Positions 44,323-54,161 of a stretch of DNA of 64,000 nucleotides are shown piece by piece (position 1 is the first letter of the stretch; each line of letters begins with the position of its first letter). Both the position numbers and the translations under genes were made by a program. The notes beneath the pieces were generated by a model. The model was not told the DNA's origin. It did not search any database and was given only the letters and a program-made list of their open reading frames with translations. The stretch covers positions 62,001-126,000 of the forward strand of contig JAKJBX010000004.1 of the NCBI GenBank assembly GCA_022706765.1. Reading direction: 5' to 3'. The DNA is from Bacillota bacterium. Lineage in GTDB: Bacteria > Bacillota > Clostridia > Monoglobales > Firm-18.

Positions 44323-45908
44323 CGATGGTCGCCGGAAAAGGCTGTAAATCGCCATTTTGCGGGCAATAGGTTGAGGTGGATGTCTACCCGGTTTTCGTCA
44401 TAAACCGTGATTTTGTCAAGGATATGACGGTAGAAAGTGTCGTTCCACTGCTCCCCGAAGACAAGGCTCTTGAGCGCAGACGAGATATCGGACAGCAGTT
44501 TTTCGTGATTCTCCCACAGTACGGTCTGCTTTTTGCAGCTTTCCATTCCCTTGCCGATTATATCCATCTCTTGGTCACACTTTGCGTTCATGGTCTGAAA
44601 ATCCTGTTTGGAGATATCCTTATTCAGATAAAGTTCCAGCAACCGTTGTTTCTTTTCAGAAATTTGTTTGACCTTGTCTTGAAGGTTTTCTGACTTGTCG
44701 GTTTCACCACTTGAATCAATTACCTTTTTGATGATACCCGTTAGGTTGTCAACAGTCTTCTGGGTGTCCATTTGAAGACTTTTCACCACCTCCTGCATCA
44801 TCAGCTTAGCGTCTTCATCATTGAGGGACATACAGGAACAGCCCACTTGATTATCGGCCTTGTCAACATGCGGCGCACCGTTTTTCGCGCCCTCATAGCA
44901 CCGCCACGCCTTATAAATGCTTTCGTCCTTGCGTTTTTTCGTGCGGGATACAAAAGAACATCCGCAGATACCACATTTGATTTTGCCAGAGAAGCAATAA
45001 CGGTTAGAGTGCTTGGTCTTTTGCTCGCCTGAAGGAGAACGGCGGACCAATTCCGCCTGGGCTTTATCAAACATTTCACGGCTGATAATAGGTTCGTGGT
45101 GATCATGGAGGACAACAAATTCTTCTTCGCCCTTGTTATACTTTTTTTCATGAGTCAAGTAGCTGGGCGTGAAGGTTTTTTTCTGGACAAGGTCACCGCA
45201 ATATTTTTCATTGCGCAGTACCCGCAAAATAACCGTATTGGACCATTGTTTCATGTAAGTAGCAGTTTGAATGCCATCCTCACGCAGTTCACGTGCGATA
45301 ACGTGGGTGCCCTTGTCCTCGTTAACAAATTTGTGGAAGATAAGGCGCACAATGTCCGCGCCTTCTTCATTGATATAGAGTTTACCGTCTCGGACATCGT
45401 AACCCAGCATATCCCGGCCAAACACTACGCCTTGTTCCATGCGCCGTTTTTGCCCCCATTTTACACGGTCGGAGGTTTTACGGCTTTCCTCTTGCGCGAT
45501 GGATGACATAATAGTCAACCGCAACTCGGCGTCTGCATCCAGAGTGTTAATATTGTCGTTCATAAAGAAGACGCCAATACCAAGGTCTTTCAGCTTGCGG
45601 GTATAGAAGATACTGTCCAACGTGTTACGGGCAAAACGGCTGATTTCCTTTGTGATAATCAGATCGAAGGTATGTCTTTGGGCGTCTGCCATCATACGGT
45701 TGAAGGCATGGCGTTTTTTGGTGCTGGTGCCAGTGATACCTTCGTCTACATAAACCTCCGTAAGCTCCCAGAAAGGATTGCGCTCTATGTAATCACGAAA
45801 GTATTTTTTCTGGCTTTCCAACGAATTCACCTGATCATCCTTGTCCGTCGATACCCGGCAGTAAGCGGCAACCCGCTGCGGCTTATCGGAATATGGAATC
45901 AAACTCAT
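44241..45908 (-). CDS. Large serine recombinase spanning attL
   Basis: 555 residues. N-terminal resolvase domain with catalytic Ser20 (YCRVSTDKDDQ), then the recombinase domain (GYDVRDGKLYINEEGADIVRLIF), a zinc ribbon (KCGICGCSF...CYEGAKNG...GCSC) and a coiled coil near residues 385-470. GGAGGGC precedes the ATG. The crossover GG (44302-44303) lies inside the gene: its last 19 complete codons are antisense cotJC DNA. In the excised circle the frame would instead continue for 47 codons (PCEVSKWRFLFAGKM...) to a TAA at about 63253. It is the expected integrase/excisionase of the element. Confidence 0.93.
   Translation of the reverse strand: MSLIPYSDKPQRVAAYCRVSTDKDDQVNSLESQKKYFRDYIERNPFWELTEVYVDEGITGTSTKKRHAFNRMMADAQRHTFDLIITKEISRFARNTLDSIFYTRKLKDLGIGVFFMNDNINTLDADAELRLTIMSSIAQEESRKTSDRVKWGQKRRMEQGVVFGRDMLGYDVRDGKLYINEEGADIVRLIFHKFVNEDKGTHVIARELREDGIQTATYMKQWSNTVILRVLRNEKYCGDLVQKKTFTPSYLTHEKKYNKGEEEFVVLHDHHEPIISREMFDKAQAELVRRSPSGEQKTKHSNRYCFSGKIKCGICGCSFVSRTKKRKDESIYKAWRCYEGAKNGAPHVDKADNQVGCSCMSLNDEDAKLMMQEVVKSLQMDTQKTVDNLTGIIKKVIDSSGETDKSENLQDKVKQISEKKQRLLELYLNKDISKQDFQTMNAKCDQEMDIIGKGMESCKKQTVLWENHEKLLSDISSALKSLVFGEQWNDTFYRHILDKITVYDENRVDIHLNLLPAKWRFTAFSGDHRHFDASLPMSLSVARAMSLGIVNRCDR
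44282..44323. other. Left attachment site (attL) of the cotJC element
   Basis: cotJC sequence up to GACATC, the core GG at 44302-44303, then the element arm TAGTGAGGCATCAAAATGAC. The arm is a near-exact inverted copy of the right-end arm (17 of 20 positions). Confidence 0.85.
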
Positions 45909-46001
45909 GCCCTCCTCTCTGATTTAAATTTATCAACCACCTTTATTTTAAGAAATTTATCTTTTCGCGTCTACAAGTGTTGCACTTTTATTTTTGAAAA
46001 G

Positions 46002-46193
46002 TCAATTTTTTATGCTCGGCTTTTGCAGTTCTTCGACACACCGCTCAAACTGCCACTGTGCTAGGAGGCCCCGGTCCAGCAGTGATAAAAGCAGCGCAGT
46101 TTGATAATTTTCTAGGAAAGGTTGTGGACCGGACAACTTATCCGGCTGCTTGTCATCCACCACTTCCATAAGCATAAAACAGTTTTTCGCCAT
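46002..46193 (-). CDS. Small SHOCT-like protein upstream of the recombinase
   Basis: 63 residues; the C-terminal half (TALLLSLLDRGLLAQWQFERCVEEL) resembles the SHOCT helical hairpin found in small mobile-element proteins. AAAGGAGGTCTGTCC precedes the ATG. It lies 93 bases before the serine recombinase on the same strand, so cotranscription is likely. It is a candidate recombination directionality factor by position only; homology to a known factor such as SprB cannot be claimed. Confidence 0.6.
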   Translation of the reverse strand: MAKNCFMLMEVVDDKQPDKLSGPQPFLENYQTALLLSLLDRGLLAQWQFERCVEELQKPSIKN

Positions 46194-46231
46194 TGGACAG
46201 ACCTCCTTTCTCCTGAATTTTGGGCAGAAAA

Positions 46232-46267
46232 AATACCAGACGATTTTTTTCGTCTGGTATTATTTTA
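46232..46267 (-). terminator. Terminator of the restriction-modification operon
   Basis: AATACCAGACGA and TCGTCTGGTATT, a perfect 12-bp stem, followed on the minus strand by TTTTTTCTG. Confidence 0.85.
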
Positions 46268-46403
46268 TGTGGTACTGGTTGTACGGTATGAGAAGAACAA
46301 TTATGGATTATGAGAATTTGAATAGAGCACCTTCCCGATATGTCCCTAATTTAGATAACCTTTCTGTGTTTAAAGCGTCCCTTAACACTAAACGACCCCA
46401 AAG

Positions 46404-46673
46404 TTAGACCGTCTTGATAGCCATTAGGTAAGTGTTTGATATATCTTCCACCTGTTCCCTGGTTCCAAACCTGACAGGAACCTTCTGATTCATCAAGCTT
46501 TCATACCAAACGAGCTTCTTATCCCGAAGCATAGTTTTGGGCAATTTGGGGCAAAGCGAAATCGTATAGCAGCAGTTGTTTGATTTGTCCGGCTTTTCTT
46601 TCAAGTTAAAATATCTCTGTGTATTTTGACTTACTTCACTTATTTTAAAATTGTAAATGACATTTGACTTCAT
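46404..46673 (-). CDS. Small hypothetical protein at the end of the type I RM operon
   Basis: 89 residues (MKSNVIYNFKISEVSQNTQRYF...), no recognised domain, no signal or membrane segment. Its ATG overlaps the hsdM stop by 4 bases and a terminator follows, so it is the last gene of the operon. In E. coli the prr locus carries a tiny Stp-responsive partner elsewhere; nothing in this sequence links it to that role. Confidence 0.6.
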   Translation of the reverse strand: MKSNVIYNFKISEVSQNTQRYFNLKEKPDKSNNCCYTISLCPKLPKTMLRDKKLVWYESLMNQKVPVRFGTREQVEDISNTYLMAIKTV

Positions 46674-48424
46674 GGCAACTCTGATAATCCCAGTTCTTTT
46701 AAAAATTCATTATGCCTAGCTTTTACCTTGCTTATCGTATCCTCAATTTTATCCAGATTATTTTTGACTTCAGCAATATCAATGATTTCTTCTGCTATTG
46801 CCGTACTCACATATCTTGATATGTTCAGATTGAAATTATTCTTTTCGATTTCTTCCATAGATACACGACGCGAATACTTTTTGTCATCTTCTTTTCGATA
46901 TTGATATGTGTCAACTATTTTGTCGATATGCACTGGCAATAGGACGTTTTGACGTTTCCCCTTTTCGTAGTACTCACTTGCGTTGATAAACAACACGTCA
47001 TTAGATTTCTTGCACTTTTTAAGCACGAGAATGCACACCGGAATACCTGTAGAGAAAAACAGATTTGCCGGTAATCCTATTATCGTGTCAATATTACCAT
47101 CTTTGAGCAATTTTGTTCTTATTTTTTCCTCCGCACCACCACGGAACAAAACACCATGAGGCAAAATTATTGCCATAGTGCCTTCGTCACTTAAGAAGTG
47201 GAAACCATGTAGCAAAAAGGCAAAATCGGCAGCCGATTTTGGGGCGAGTCCGTAGCTTTTAAAGCGAAAATCTTCTGCAAGCGTGTCATTTGGCTCCCAA
47301 CGGTAACTGAAAGGTGGATTGGCTACAACTGCGTCGCACTCCAATTTCTTTGCCGGGTTCATCTCACTTAAAATATCCCAGTCATTTAATAGTGAATCTC
47401 CGTGGAATATTTGAAACTCAGAATCTTTGAATCCATGAAGTAGCATGTTCATACGAGCAAGGTTGTAAGTTGTGATGTTCTTTTCTTGTCCATATATCTG
47501 TCCAATACTGTTTGGCTCAAGTTGCTTTTTAACGTTGATAAGGAGTGAACCCGAACCACAAGCAAAGTCCAGCAAATTGTTAATATACTTTTTTTTGCCT
47601 GTACTAGGGTCTTGGCTATCAAGTATAACGATGCGAGAAAGGATGGTTGAAATCTGCTGGGGAGTGTAGAACTCTCCAGCTTTTTTACCTGAGCCCGCCG
47701 CAAATTGACCTATCAAATATTCATAGGCATTTCCTAAAAGATCTATTTCATTTGAAAATTCAGAAAGTCCTTCGGCAATTTCGGTTATAATTGAGCACAG
47801 CGTTTCATTACGAAATTCATATGTTTTACCAAGTTTATCTGAGTCAAGATTTACCTCAGAGAACAACCCTCTGAAAGTGCTATCAAAAGATTCGTTTTCT
47901 ATAAATTTGAAGCCTTTTTGCAGGTTTTTTAAAAGATGTTTATTTTGTGTTCGTGCTAACTCATAAATATTGCTCCATAGATAATGTGGCTTAATTACAA
48001 AATGCACTTTACGGCGCATTTGTTTTTCAAAAGTGACCACTTGGTCTAAATTTTTGATATACCAAACAATAAGAGGTGTTAGCTTTTTGCTTTCAAGCAG
48101 TTCCTCATATTCCTCGATAATTGCCTTCAATGCTTTCTCTTCCAATGCCTGTTTGGAAAAATGCTTAGCTATCTGGTTTTTTAAGCTATTGATAACATCA
48201 TCTTGTTTCTCGTTAGCAACTGCATTTTCTATCTCTTTTTCACACTCTGTATAATCACTGCCAAGCTCTTTTTTTGCGGATTCCTCATAATTGTCGGAGA
48301 GGTAGCGCAGAAAAAGGAAAGATAGCATATAATCACGAAAGTCATCCGCATTCATAGCACCACGTAGTTTATCGGCAATCCCCCACAGGGTTGCCCCTAA
48401 TTGTTTTTGTTGTGTATCATTCAT
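46670..48424 (-). CDS. hsdM: Type I restriction-modification methyltransferase subunit HsdM
   Basis: 584 residues. N-terminal HsdM bundle (LWGIADKLRGAMNADDFRDYMLSFLFLRYL), then the SAM-binding motif DFACGSGSLLINV near residue 283 and catalytic ANPPFSYRW near 368, typical N6-adenine methyltransferase motifs. EFYTPQQISTILSRIV is the usual HsdM linker. Overlaps the PrrC-like gene by 4 bases and lies fourth in the operon hsdR-hsdS-prrC-like-hsdM-orf. Confidence 0.96.
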   Translation of the reverse strand: MNDTQQKQLGATLWGIADKLRGAMNADDFRDYMLSFLFLRYLSDNYEESAKKELGSDYTECEKEIENAVANEKQDDVINSLKNQIAKHFSKQALEEKALKAIIEEYEELLESKKLTPLIVWYIKNLDQVVTFEKQMRRKVHFVIKPHYLWSNIYELARTQNKHLLKNLQKGFKFIENESFDSTFRGLFSEVNLDSDKLGKTYEFRNETLCSIITEIAEGLSEFSNEIDLLGNAYEYLIGQFAAGSGKKAGEFYTPQQISTILSRIVILDSQDPSTGKKKYINNLLDFACGSGSLLINVKKQLEPNSIGQIYGQEKNITTYNLARMNMLLHGFKDSEFQIFHGDSLLNDWDILSEMNPAKKLECDAVVANPPFSYRWEPNDTLAEDFRFKSYGLAPKSAADFAFLLHGFHFLSDEGTMAIILPHGVLFRGGAEEKIRTKLLKDGNIDTIIGLPANLFFSTGIPVCILVLKKCKKSNDVLFINASEYYEKGKRQNVLLPVHIDKIVDTYQYRKEDDKKYSRRVSMEEIEKNNFNLNISRYVSTAIAEEIIDIAEVKNNLDKIEDTISKVKARHNEFLKELGLSELP

Positions 48425-49737
48425 TCCCGACCCTCCTGAACTTGATTATCTTCAAATAGTTTCTTATTGAAATTATAATCATCTAAAAAATTATTTAGTA
48501 TGTTTTTGAAATGTTCTTTATTTTCTTCAACCATTTCTTTGGGATCAAATAAAGAATAATTTCCATGGCTCAAGAGGTTTATTATTCTTGTGTAGATAGG
48601 CTCGTCCTCATCCGCTCCCTTTCTTATACAAGAAGAGAAGTGGGCAAAACCATGAAAAGATGCTGTCTTTTCTATTATATTTCTAAGGACATTAAAGTGA
48701 TACGTATATAATGCCCCTAAATCAGACGCTTTTTTCAACTCCTTTAATAATGCAACATGATGAAAGAAAGGTGTTTTTGTTGTATCTTTAAGTACATACG
48801 TACCACTCGTGGCGTTTTTTTGCAAAAATAATTGTTCGGCATTATTAATTTCATTGCATAAAACATTAAAAAACAATGTATGATGTGATGAAACAATTAC
48901 TTTAACATCGTTACCACTCATTAATTGTGCCAAATGACTTGCAACAGCAATAACATTATTGTCATCTAAAGAAGAAATAGGGTCATCTACATAGATATAC
49001 TTTACCCAGTTATACGATTCTACTTTATCCACAACCAACTGAACAACAGCAAGAAAGAAGCACCAAACAAAGATGTTTTCTTCGCCACGAGATATTTTTA
49101 TATTGTCAACTCTTTGTGTCGCACCTGAAATTAGTACATTTCTAAAAAAGCTAATTGCCGAGTTTTCATAATTGATGAAAAAATCGAAATCGGCATACCT
49201 ATGTAGCAGAGGGCGAATCCTGCTTTCCATTTCAAGCTCTTTTAAGCCTGCAAAAAATCGGGAGCTGCTATTTAACCTTAGTAGACGGTCTGTATCATTT
49301 TCTAAATCATTATCCCAATAAAAGAGGTCTTCAGTAAATGCGTTATAGTATAAAGTATCAGCTGTTTTTTCTCCAGTATCACCAATTAACTGTTGACCTA
49401 ATGATTTAAACTCAACAGAAAGCCTTGTCTTACCTGTACCATTATATGCAAACAGTACAATATATTTCTTTTCATCTAACAGCATTCTGAAATATTCAGC
49501 AGTTTCTTTCAGTGAGTTGAATTGTTTATCTCCTATCCTTTTGAGTATAAAATCTATTTTTGTAAGTACTTCCGTAGATAAACCATCTTTTAAAGTATAT
49601 TCTACCGAGCCCTTCGGCTTTTTATAATTATCGTTAAATATTTTTTTGTATTGCTGAAAATTATCGTTGTTAAGTTTCTTGTTAATTAGCTTATTAAATT
49701 CCTCTTTGGTAAATTTAGATGGAATGTTTATACTCAT
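48421..49737 (-). CDS. PrrC/RloC-like ATPase, putative anticodon nuclease in RM operon
   Basis: 438 residues. An ABC-type ATPase with Walker A AYNGTGKT (97-104), signature-like ISRGEE (215-220) and Walker B YIYVDDPISSLDD (248-259), followed by SSHHTLFF. The C-terminal domain has Arg352-x3-Glu356 (NVLRNIIEKTASF) and His391 (LLSHGNYS), matching the Arg-Glu-His triad and spacing of the PrrC anticodon nuclease (R320, E324, H356). PrrC is held silent by its type I RM complex and cleaves tRNA when a phage inhibits restriction. Location between hsdS and hsdM with 4-bp overlaps on both sides supports that arrangement. Nuclease activity is inferred. Confidence 0.75.
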   Translation of the reverse strand: MSINIPSKFTKEEFNKLINKKLNNDNFQQYKKIFNDNYKKPKGSVEYTLKDGLSTEVLTKIDFILKRIGDKQFNSLKETAEYFRMLLDEKKYIVLFAYNGTGKTRLSVEFKSLGQQLIGDTGEKTADTLYYNAFTEDLFYWDNDLENDTDRLLRLNSSSRFFAGLKELEMESRIRPLLHRYADFDFFINYENSAISFFRNVLISGATQRVDNIKISRGEENIFVWCFFLAVVQLVVDKVESYNWVKYIYVDDPISSLDDNNVIAVASHLAQLMSGNDVKVIVSSHHTLFFNVLCNEINNAEQLFLQKNATSGTYVLKDTTKTPFFHHVALLKELKKASDLGALYTYHFNVLRNIIEKTASFHGFAHFSSCIRKGADEDEPIYTRIINLLSHGNYSLFDPKEMVEENKEHFKNILNNFLDDYNFNKKLFEDNQVQEGRE

Positions 49738-50987
49738 TCTCCCACCTCCTCAATGGAAGGGAACAGCCCTTGCATTAAACCTTTTTTGTGTGCCTGTATC
49801 GCTTCAATTTTTTCTGCTTGTGCATTTAGGAAATATTCCACGTTAGATAAGCAATCCGCTATTTTTTGTTGTTCTTTTTTGCTCGCAGGATAGATTAAAG
49901 GCATATTCATGAAATCCTCGCTCGATATGCTCATACGATCATGCCTTGCACCAGTATTCGAGATATTTTTTAAGTACTGGTGCCAACATGTTGTTTTGAA
50001 AAAATGCGCAAAATAGTCATTGCTTTTGCTTTTAAATCTAAACACTGTGTACAAAGGCGAAATAACACCTTTGCCCATATTATTCCTTGATATAGGACCA
50101 ACTGGAGCTGTTACTGATATTCTTGGATTATATACGTAGTCGCCTTTATCAAGAACATAATAATTAGCGAGATTACTTTGGTTTGCAATATCTTTGTCAA
50201 AAAAATCTTGCTGGTTTACAACTCCATTAACAGCGGAATTTGTAAGCACACGATTTAATCTCTTATCATTGTTTTTTTGTGTTATTTTTACAGCTAAAAA
50301 GTTAAGTGCACTTGTTTTCCAATCTCCACTACCCCTAAACTCCGGAAATCTCCATTCAGGCAGAGTTTCACCCTCAGCGGGAAACAACTTCTGCATTAAA
50401 CCTTTTTTGTGTGCTCTAAGTGCCGACAGCTTTTTATCCTCGGCGGCGATGAGGTCGTCCAGGGAGGATAGGCAGTCGGCTATTTTTTGTTGTTCGTTAT
50501 TATCAGGTTTTGGCATCAATATAGCAGAAAACTGGCTATAGCTTACCATTTTGCCATCTCTAATTCCCTCTAAGTCTTTATTTAAATCTTGGATAAACCT
50601 ATTGGTTTTAAAGTAATGCTTATAATATGGCTCTATGACATCAACTTTTTTTCGCAAGATTATATATGCAGGACTACAAATACCATGAAAGAGAGAGTAT
50701 TCGATGCCACCTTGAAAAGACCTTAAGCTTATAATAAAGTCACCTTTTTCTACAACTTTATAACTTTCAAGGCTTTTATCTGTTACCGACACATTATAAT
50801 CAATCTGATCTCTTGGAATTGCTCCATGTTCCTGCGTTATAGCAAGAACGGGAAGATCTGAATTATGATTTTTATTACTGATTGCTTCAAATATAAAATT
50901 TCCATTTTCAAGATTAATTGCGCCATTGCTTTTAAACTCTGGAAACCTCAACTTCGGCAACACTTTTGTTTTTTCTTTATTATTCAT
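49734..50987 (-). CDS. hsdS: Type I restriction-modification specificity subunit HsdS
   Basis: 417 residues with two target recognition domains, each followed by the conserved helical spacer: EQQKIADCLSSLDDLIAAEDKKLSA...HKKGLMQKLFP near 165-205 and EQQKIADCLSNVEYFLNAQAEKIEA...HKKGLMQGLFP near 370-410. Thus it recognises a bipartite DNA site, sequence unknown. GDYVYNPR and LPEWRFPEFRG are typical TRD starts. Overlaps hsdR by 8 bases and the PrrC-like gene by 4. Confidence 0.95.
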   Translation of the reverse strand: MNNKEKTKVLPKLRFPEFKSNGAINLENGNFIFEAISNKNHNSDLPVLAITQEHGAIPRDQIDYNVSVTDKSLESYKVVEKGDFIISLRSFQGGIEYSLFHGICSPAYIILRKKVDVIEPYYKHYFKTNRFIQDLNKDLEGIRDGKMVSYSQFSAILMPKPDNNEQQKIADCLSSLDDLIAAEDKKLSALRAHKKGLMQKLFPAEGETLPEWRFPEFRGSGDWKTSALNFLAVKITQKNNDKRLNRVLTNSAVNGVVNQQDFFDKDIANQSNLANYYVLDKGDYVYNPRISVTAPVGPISRNNMGKGVISPLYTVFRFKSKSNDYFAHFFKTTCWHQYLKNISNTGARHDRMSISSEDFMNMPLIYPASKKEQQKIADCLSNVEYFLNAQAEKIEAIQAHKKGLMQGLFPSIEEVGE

Positions 50988-53900
50988 ACGCTTTTAACCC
51001 CACAATCTCACGCCCACCTGCTAACTTTTTCAGTAGCGGAATTAAATCCTCCATCAACTCCAGCTCTTTCTTGGTTCTATCTCTCCAGCTAAGGCCAAGG
51101 GGCTCTAATAGGTCACTTAGTTTTTCACCATCAAAAATCATGCGCGCCATTATTTTATCAACAAAGGCTTGCAATGATGCTGGCTCTATACCATGTTTAT
51201 TTGCAATTGCAGCCAGTTCTTTAGCCGATTTTTCTGCCTTAAATTTTTGATAGCCTGCTCTTATGGATTTTTCATCCAATCCCTTTCCGGCTTCCAACGT
51301 ATTGATATATTCTTCTATATCTTCTCGTTCATCCATCAAGTTGGAGGTCGAAGATATAAGGTCGATCAATTCTTTCTTGGTCATTTTTTCTTTTTTAGGC
51401 ACATTAGGCTGTGTGTATTTAGAAATCAGCGACATGATGTAATCATAGTCAATGATAGCAGAGGAAAACAGAACAAACTCAAAATCGAGCTGTTCAACCT
51501 CTGGTGCCTTATCCACAATATCTTTGCCTTGCTGTACCTTTAGCCTTTGAGCAGTCTCGATATATGCTCCACGGAATGCACGCAAAGTATCCTCCGGTAA
51601 CAATTCTTCAATTTTTGCAGCTTGTTCTTCTTTTATATCTGTATATTGGTCAAGCTGCGTTTTAAGGCGTTGCACCTCTTTGAATTTATCAATAAATTCT
51701 GCACGTGCCGTGTCACCCTTCAGATTGCTTACTTCCTCCGGTTTGCACTCCAATCCCTGTGATTGCATAAACTTTTCAAGCTCGGCAACAGCCTTATCCA
51801 GCTTTTTAACCACAACAGGAGCCGGATCAACAAGCCAAATTTCCTTTACTTTCTCGCTATTTTCCTTGCCGGAAAAGAGTGTAATAGCATCATTAACCTC
51901 ATTTTCGTGTCCTCTAAAGTCAATAATGTTACCATATGGCTTCGTGGGGTTCAAAACACGATTTGTTCTTGAAAAAGCCTGAATTAAGCCATGCTGTTTT
52001 AAGTTTTTATCAACATACAGTGTGTTTAGATACTTGGAATCAAAGCCTGTTAACAGCATATCCACAACAATGATTATATCAATCTTGTTTTTGTGTGAAT
52101 AATCCGCATTTGTGTATTGCTGGTCTTTAATACGTTTTTGCACATCTTGATAATATAAGTCAAATTCGTTTATGCTGTGGTTCGTGCCATATTGCCTGTT
52201 GTAATCGTCGACTATAACTTTAAGTGCAGCTTTTTTCTTGTCAGGTTCCTGTTCGTTGTCGGCTTTTTCCTGTGCAAGGTCTTCTTGAAGCTGTTTCACG
52301 TCTTTATTTCCCTCAGCTGGTGGAGAAAAGACGCAAGCAATATTTAGCGGATTAAAGTTTTCATCACCACTATTTTTGAGATCTTCTTGCAAAGTTTTAA
52401 ACAGTTCAAAATATTCGATTGCGTCATTAATCGAAGCAGTTGCGAAGATTGCATTGTATCTTCTGTTATATGTTGCAGCATCATGCTTTGATAAGATTGC
52501 TTCGGCAATTGCTTGTTTATATTCCTTCGAGGATGCTTTTATAGCCACCTTATCATCTTCTGGCTTGAAATAATCAATATGAAAGCGCAGGACATTACCA
52601 TCATCAATTGCATGTGTTATGGTGTAGGCGTGAAGCTCCTTTTGAAAAACATCTTTTGTTGTTCTGTAAGAACCCACGGTGCCATCAATTTGCTTATATG
52701 TTGAGTTTTTTTCAAAAATTGGTGTTCCGGTAAAACCGAAAAGCTGTGCTTTTGGGAAAAATGTCTTTATTGCATCGTGGTTATCACCAAACTGGGAGCG
52801 ATGGCATTCATCAAAAATAATTGCCATTCGCTTATCCCTAAGTTTTTCTAATCTTTCTTTAAAGGTGAGTTCACCTTTTTTCTTTTTCTCTTGGTTACGC
52901 CTGCTATCTTCATCAAGGGCAAGCCCAAGCTTTTGGATGGTGGTAACAATCACCTTGTCTTTGTAGTCGTCAGATGTAAGGCGTCTGACCAAACTTTCGG
53001 TGTTTGTGTTTTCCTCAACGCAGCCCTCTTGGAATTTATTAAATTCTAAGCGTGTTTGCCTATCAAGGTCTTTTCTGTCCACGACAAATAAACACTTTTC
53101 AATTTCGGGATTGTCCTTCAAAAGTGTTGATGTTTTGAAAGAGGTGAGCGTTTTTCCGCTTCCGGTAGTATGCCAAATGTATCCGTTGCCACGATTTTGC
53201 TCAATGCAGTCCATAATTGCCTTAACAGCATAAATCTGATAAGGACGCATAATCATCAATTTTTGTTCGCTTACTACAAGAACCATGTATCGGCTGATTA
53301 ATTGCCCAAGAGTGCATTTAGGTAAAAATCTATTCGAAAAGTCATACAGGTTAGTTATCTTTTTATTTTCTTCATCTGCAAACTCATAGATTGGCAAAAA
53401 TCTTTCGTCGGCATTAAAACAAAAGTGTTCTTTATGGTTGTTTGCAAAATAGTATGTATTTGTTTCGTTGCTCACGATAAAAAGCTGCATAAAGCAAAGA
53501 AGCGAGTTTGTGTATCCATTGCCTTGATCGTTTTTATACTCTACAATTTGCTCCATTGCCTTTTTGGGTGTAATTTGTAGAGTCTTTAACTCAATCTGAA
53601 CAACAGGAACGCCGTTAATGAGGATAATAACATCATAACGGTGGTTGCTGTTATCTGTGTTTATACGCAACTGATTTATCACTTCAAACTCATTTTTACA
53701 CCAGTCTTTGATGTTTACAAGAGTGTATTGCAGGGGTGTGTCATCATCACGCTTAAAAGTATTAATTTCACGTAATGTTTTTGCTGCCGCAAATACATCA
53801 GCAGTTATAATTCCATCTCTAAGACGTGCAAATTCGGAATCGCTTAAATTCACTTTGTTCAAACGCTGAAAATGCGCTCTGAAATTCTTTTCAAGTGAAG

Positions 53901-53988
53901 CTTTATCCCTAATATCATCACGGTATGTATATTTTAAATCCTTAAGCTTACCAATGAAAGAATCTTCTATTTGCTTTTCAGTCTTCAC
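50980..53988 (-). CDS. hsdR: Type I restriction enzyme subunit HsdR
   Basis: 1002 residues. N-terminal nuclease with the PD-ExK-type VPVVQIELKTL (~130), then the superfamily 2 motor: IWHTTGSGKTLTSF (~275), IIFDECHRSQFGD (~390), FGFTGTPIFE, DMLLTGFDSKYLNTLYVDK and LIQAFSRTNRV. The C-terminal helical region (KKLAGGREIVGLKAYE) links to HsdM. The start is GTG with GGAGATTAG before it. First gene of the operon; no obvious frame damage, so restriction may be active. Confidence 0.96.
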   Translation of the reverse strand: MKTEKQIEDSFIGKLKDLKYTYRDDIRDKASLEKNFRAHFQRLNKVNLSDSEFARLRDGIITADVFAAAKTLREINTFKRDDDTPLQYTLVNIKDWCKNEFEVINQLRINTDNSNHRYDVIILINGVPVVQIELKTLQITPKKAMEQIVEYKNDQGNGYTNSLLCFMQLFIVSNETNTYYFANNHKEHFCFNADERFLPIYEFADEENKKITNLYDFSNRFLPKCTLGQLISRYMVLVVSEQKLMIMRPYQIYAVKAIMDCIEQNRGNGYIWHTTGSGKTLTSFKTSTLLKDNPEIEKCLFVVDRKDLDRQTRLEFNKFQEGCVEENTNTESLVRRLTSDDYKDKVIVTTIQKLGLALDEDSRRNQEKKKKGELTFKERLEKLRDKRMAIIFDECHRSQFGDNHDAIKTFFPKAQLFGFTGTPIFEKNSTYKQIDGTVGSYRTTKDVFQKELHAYTITHAIDDGNVLRFHIDYFKPEDDKVAIKASSKEYKQAIAEAILSKHDAATYNRRYNAIFATASINDAIEYFELFKTLQEDLKNSGDENFNPLNIACVFSPPAEGNKDVKQLQEDLAQEKADNEQEPDKKKAALKVIVDDYNRQYGTNHSINEFDLYYQDVQKRIKDQQYTNADYSHKNKIDIIIVVDMLLTGFDSKYLNTLYVDKNLKQHGLIQAFSRTNRVLNPTKPYGNIIDFRGHENEVNDAITLFSGKENSEKVKEIWLVDPAPVVVKKLDKAVAELEKFMQSQGLECKPEEVSNLKGDTARAEFIDKFKEVQRLKTQLDQYTDIKEEQAAKIEELLPEDTLRAFRGAYIETAQRLKVQQGKDIVDKAPEVEQLDFEFVLFSSAIIDYDYIMSLISKYTQPNVPKKEKMTKKELIDLISSTSNLMDEREDIEEYINTLEAGKGLDEKSIRAGYQKFKAEKSAKELAAIANKHGIEPASLQAFVDKIMARMIFDGEKLSDLLEPLGLSWRDRTKKELELMEDLIPLLKKLAGGREIVGLKAYE

Positions 53989-54161
53989 TACTAATCTCCT
54001 CTCACTACTTGATTATCCATTTTATGTGATTACAGATGTCAAAGGCTATTTTTTACGACGATCGTTCCGTGCAGTGTATTCAAGAAGTTTTACACACTAT
54101 AAATTAAAATAGGTGATCGTTCGTTGCCTTCTTAGTTATAATCATTTTACTTATATGATGG

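Noticed and set aside
46150-46407. Plus-strand frame between the recombinase block and the RM operon
   Set aside because: It crosses the terminator hairpin and lacks a ribosome binding site; no family resemblance.
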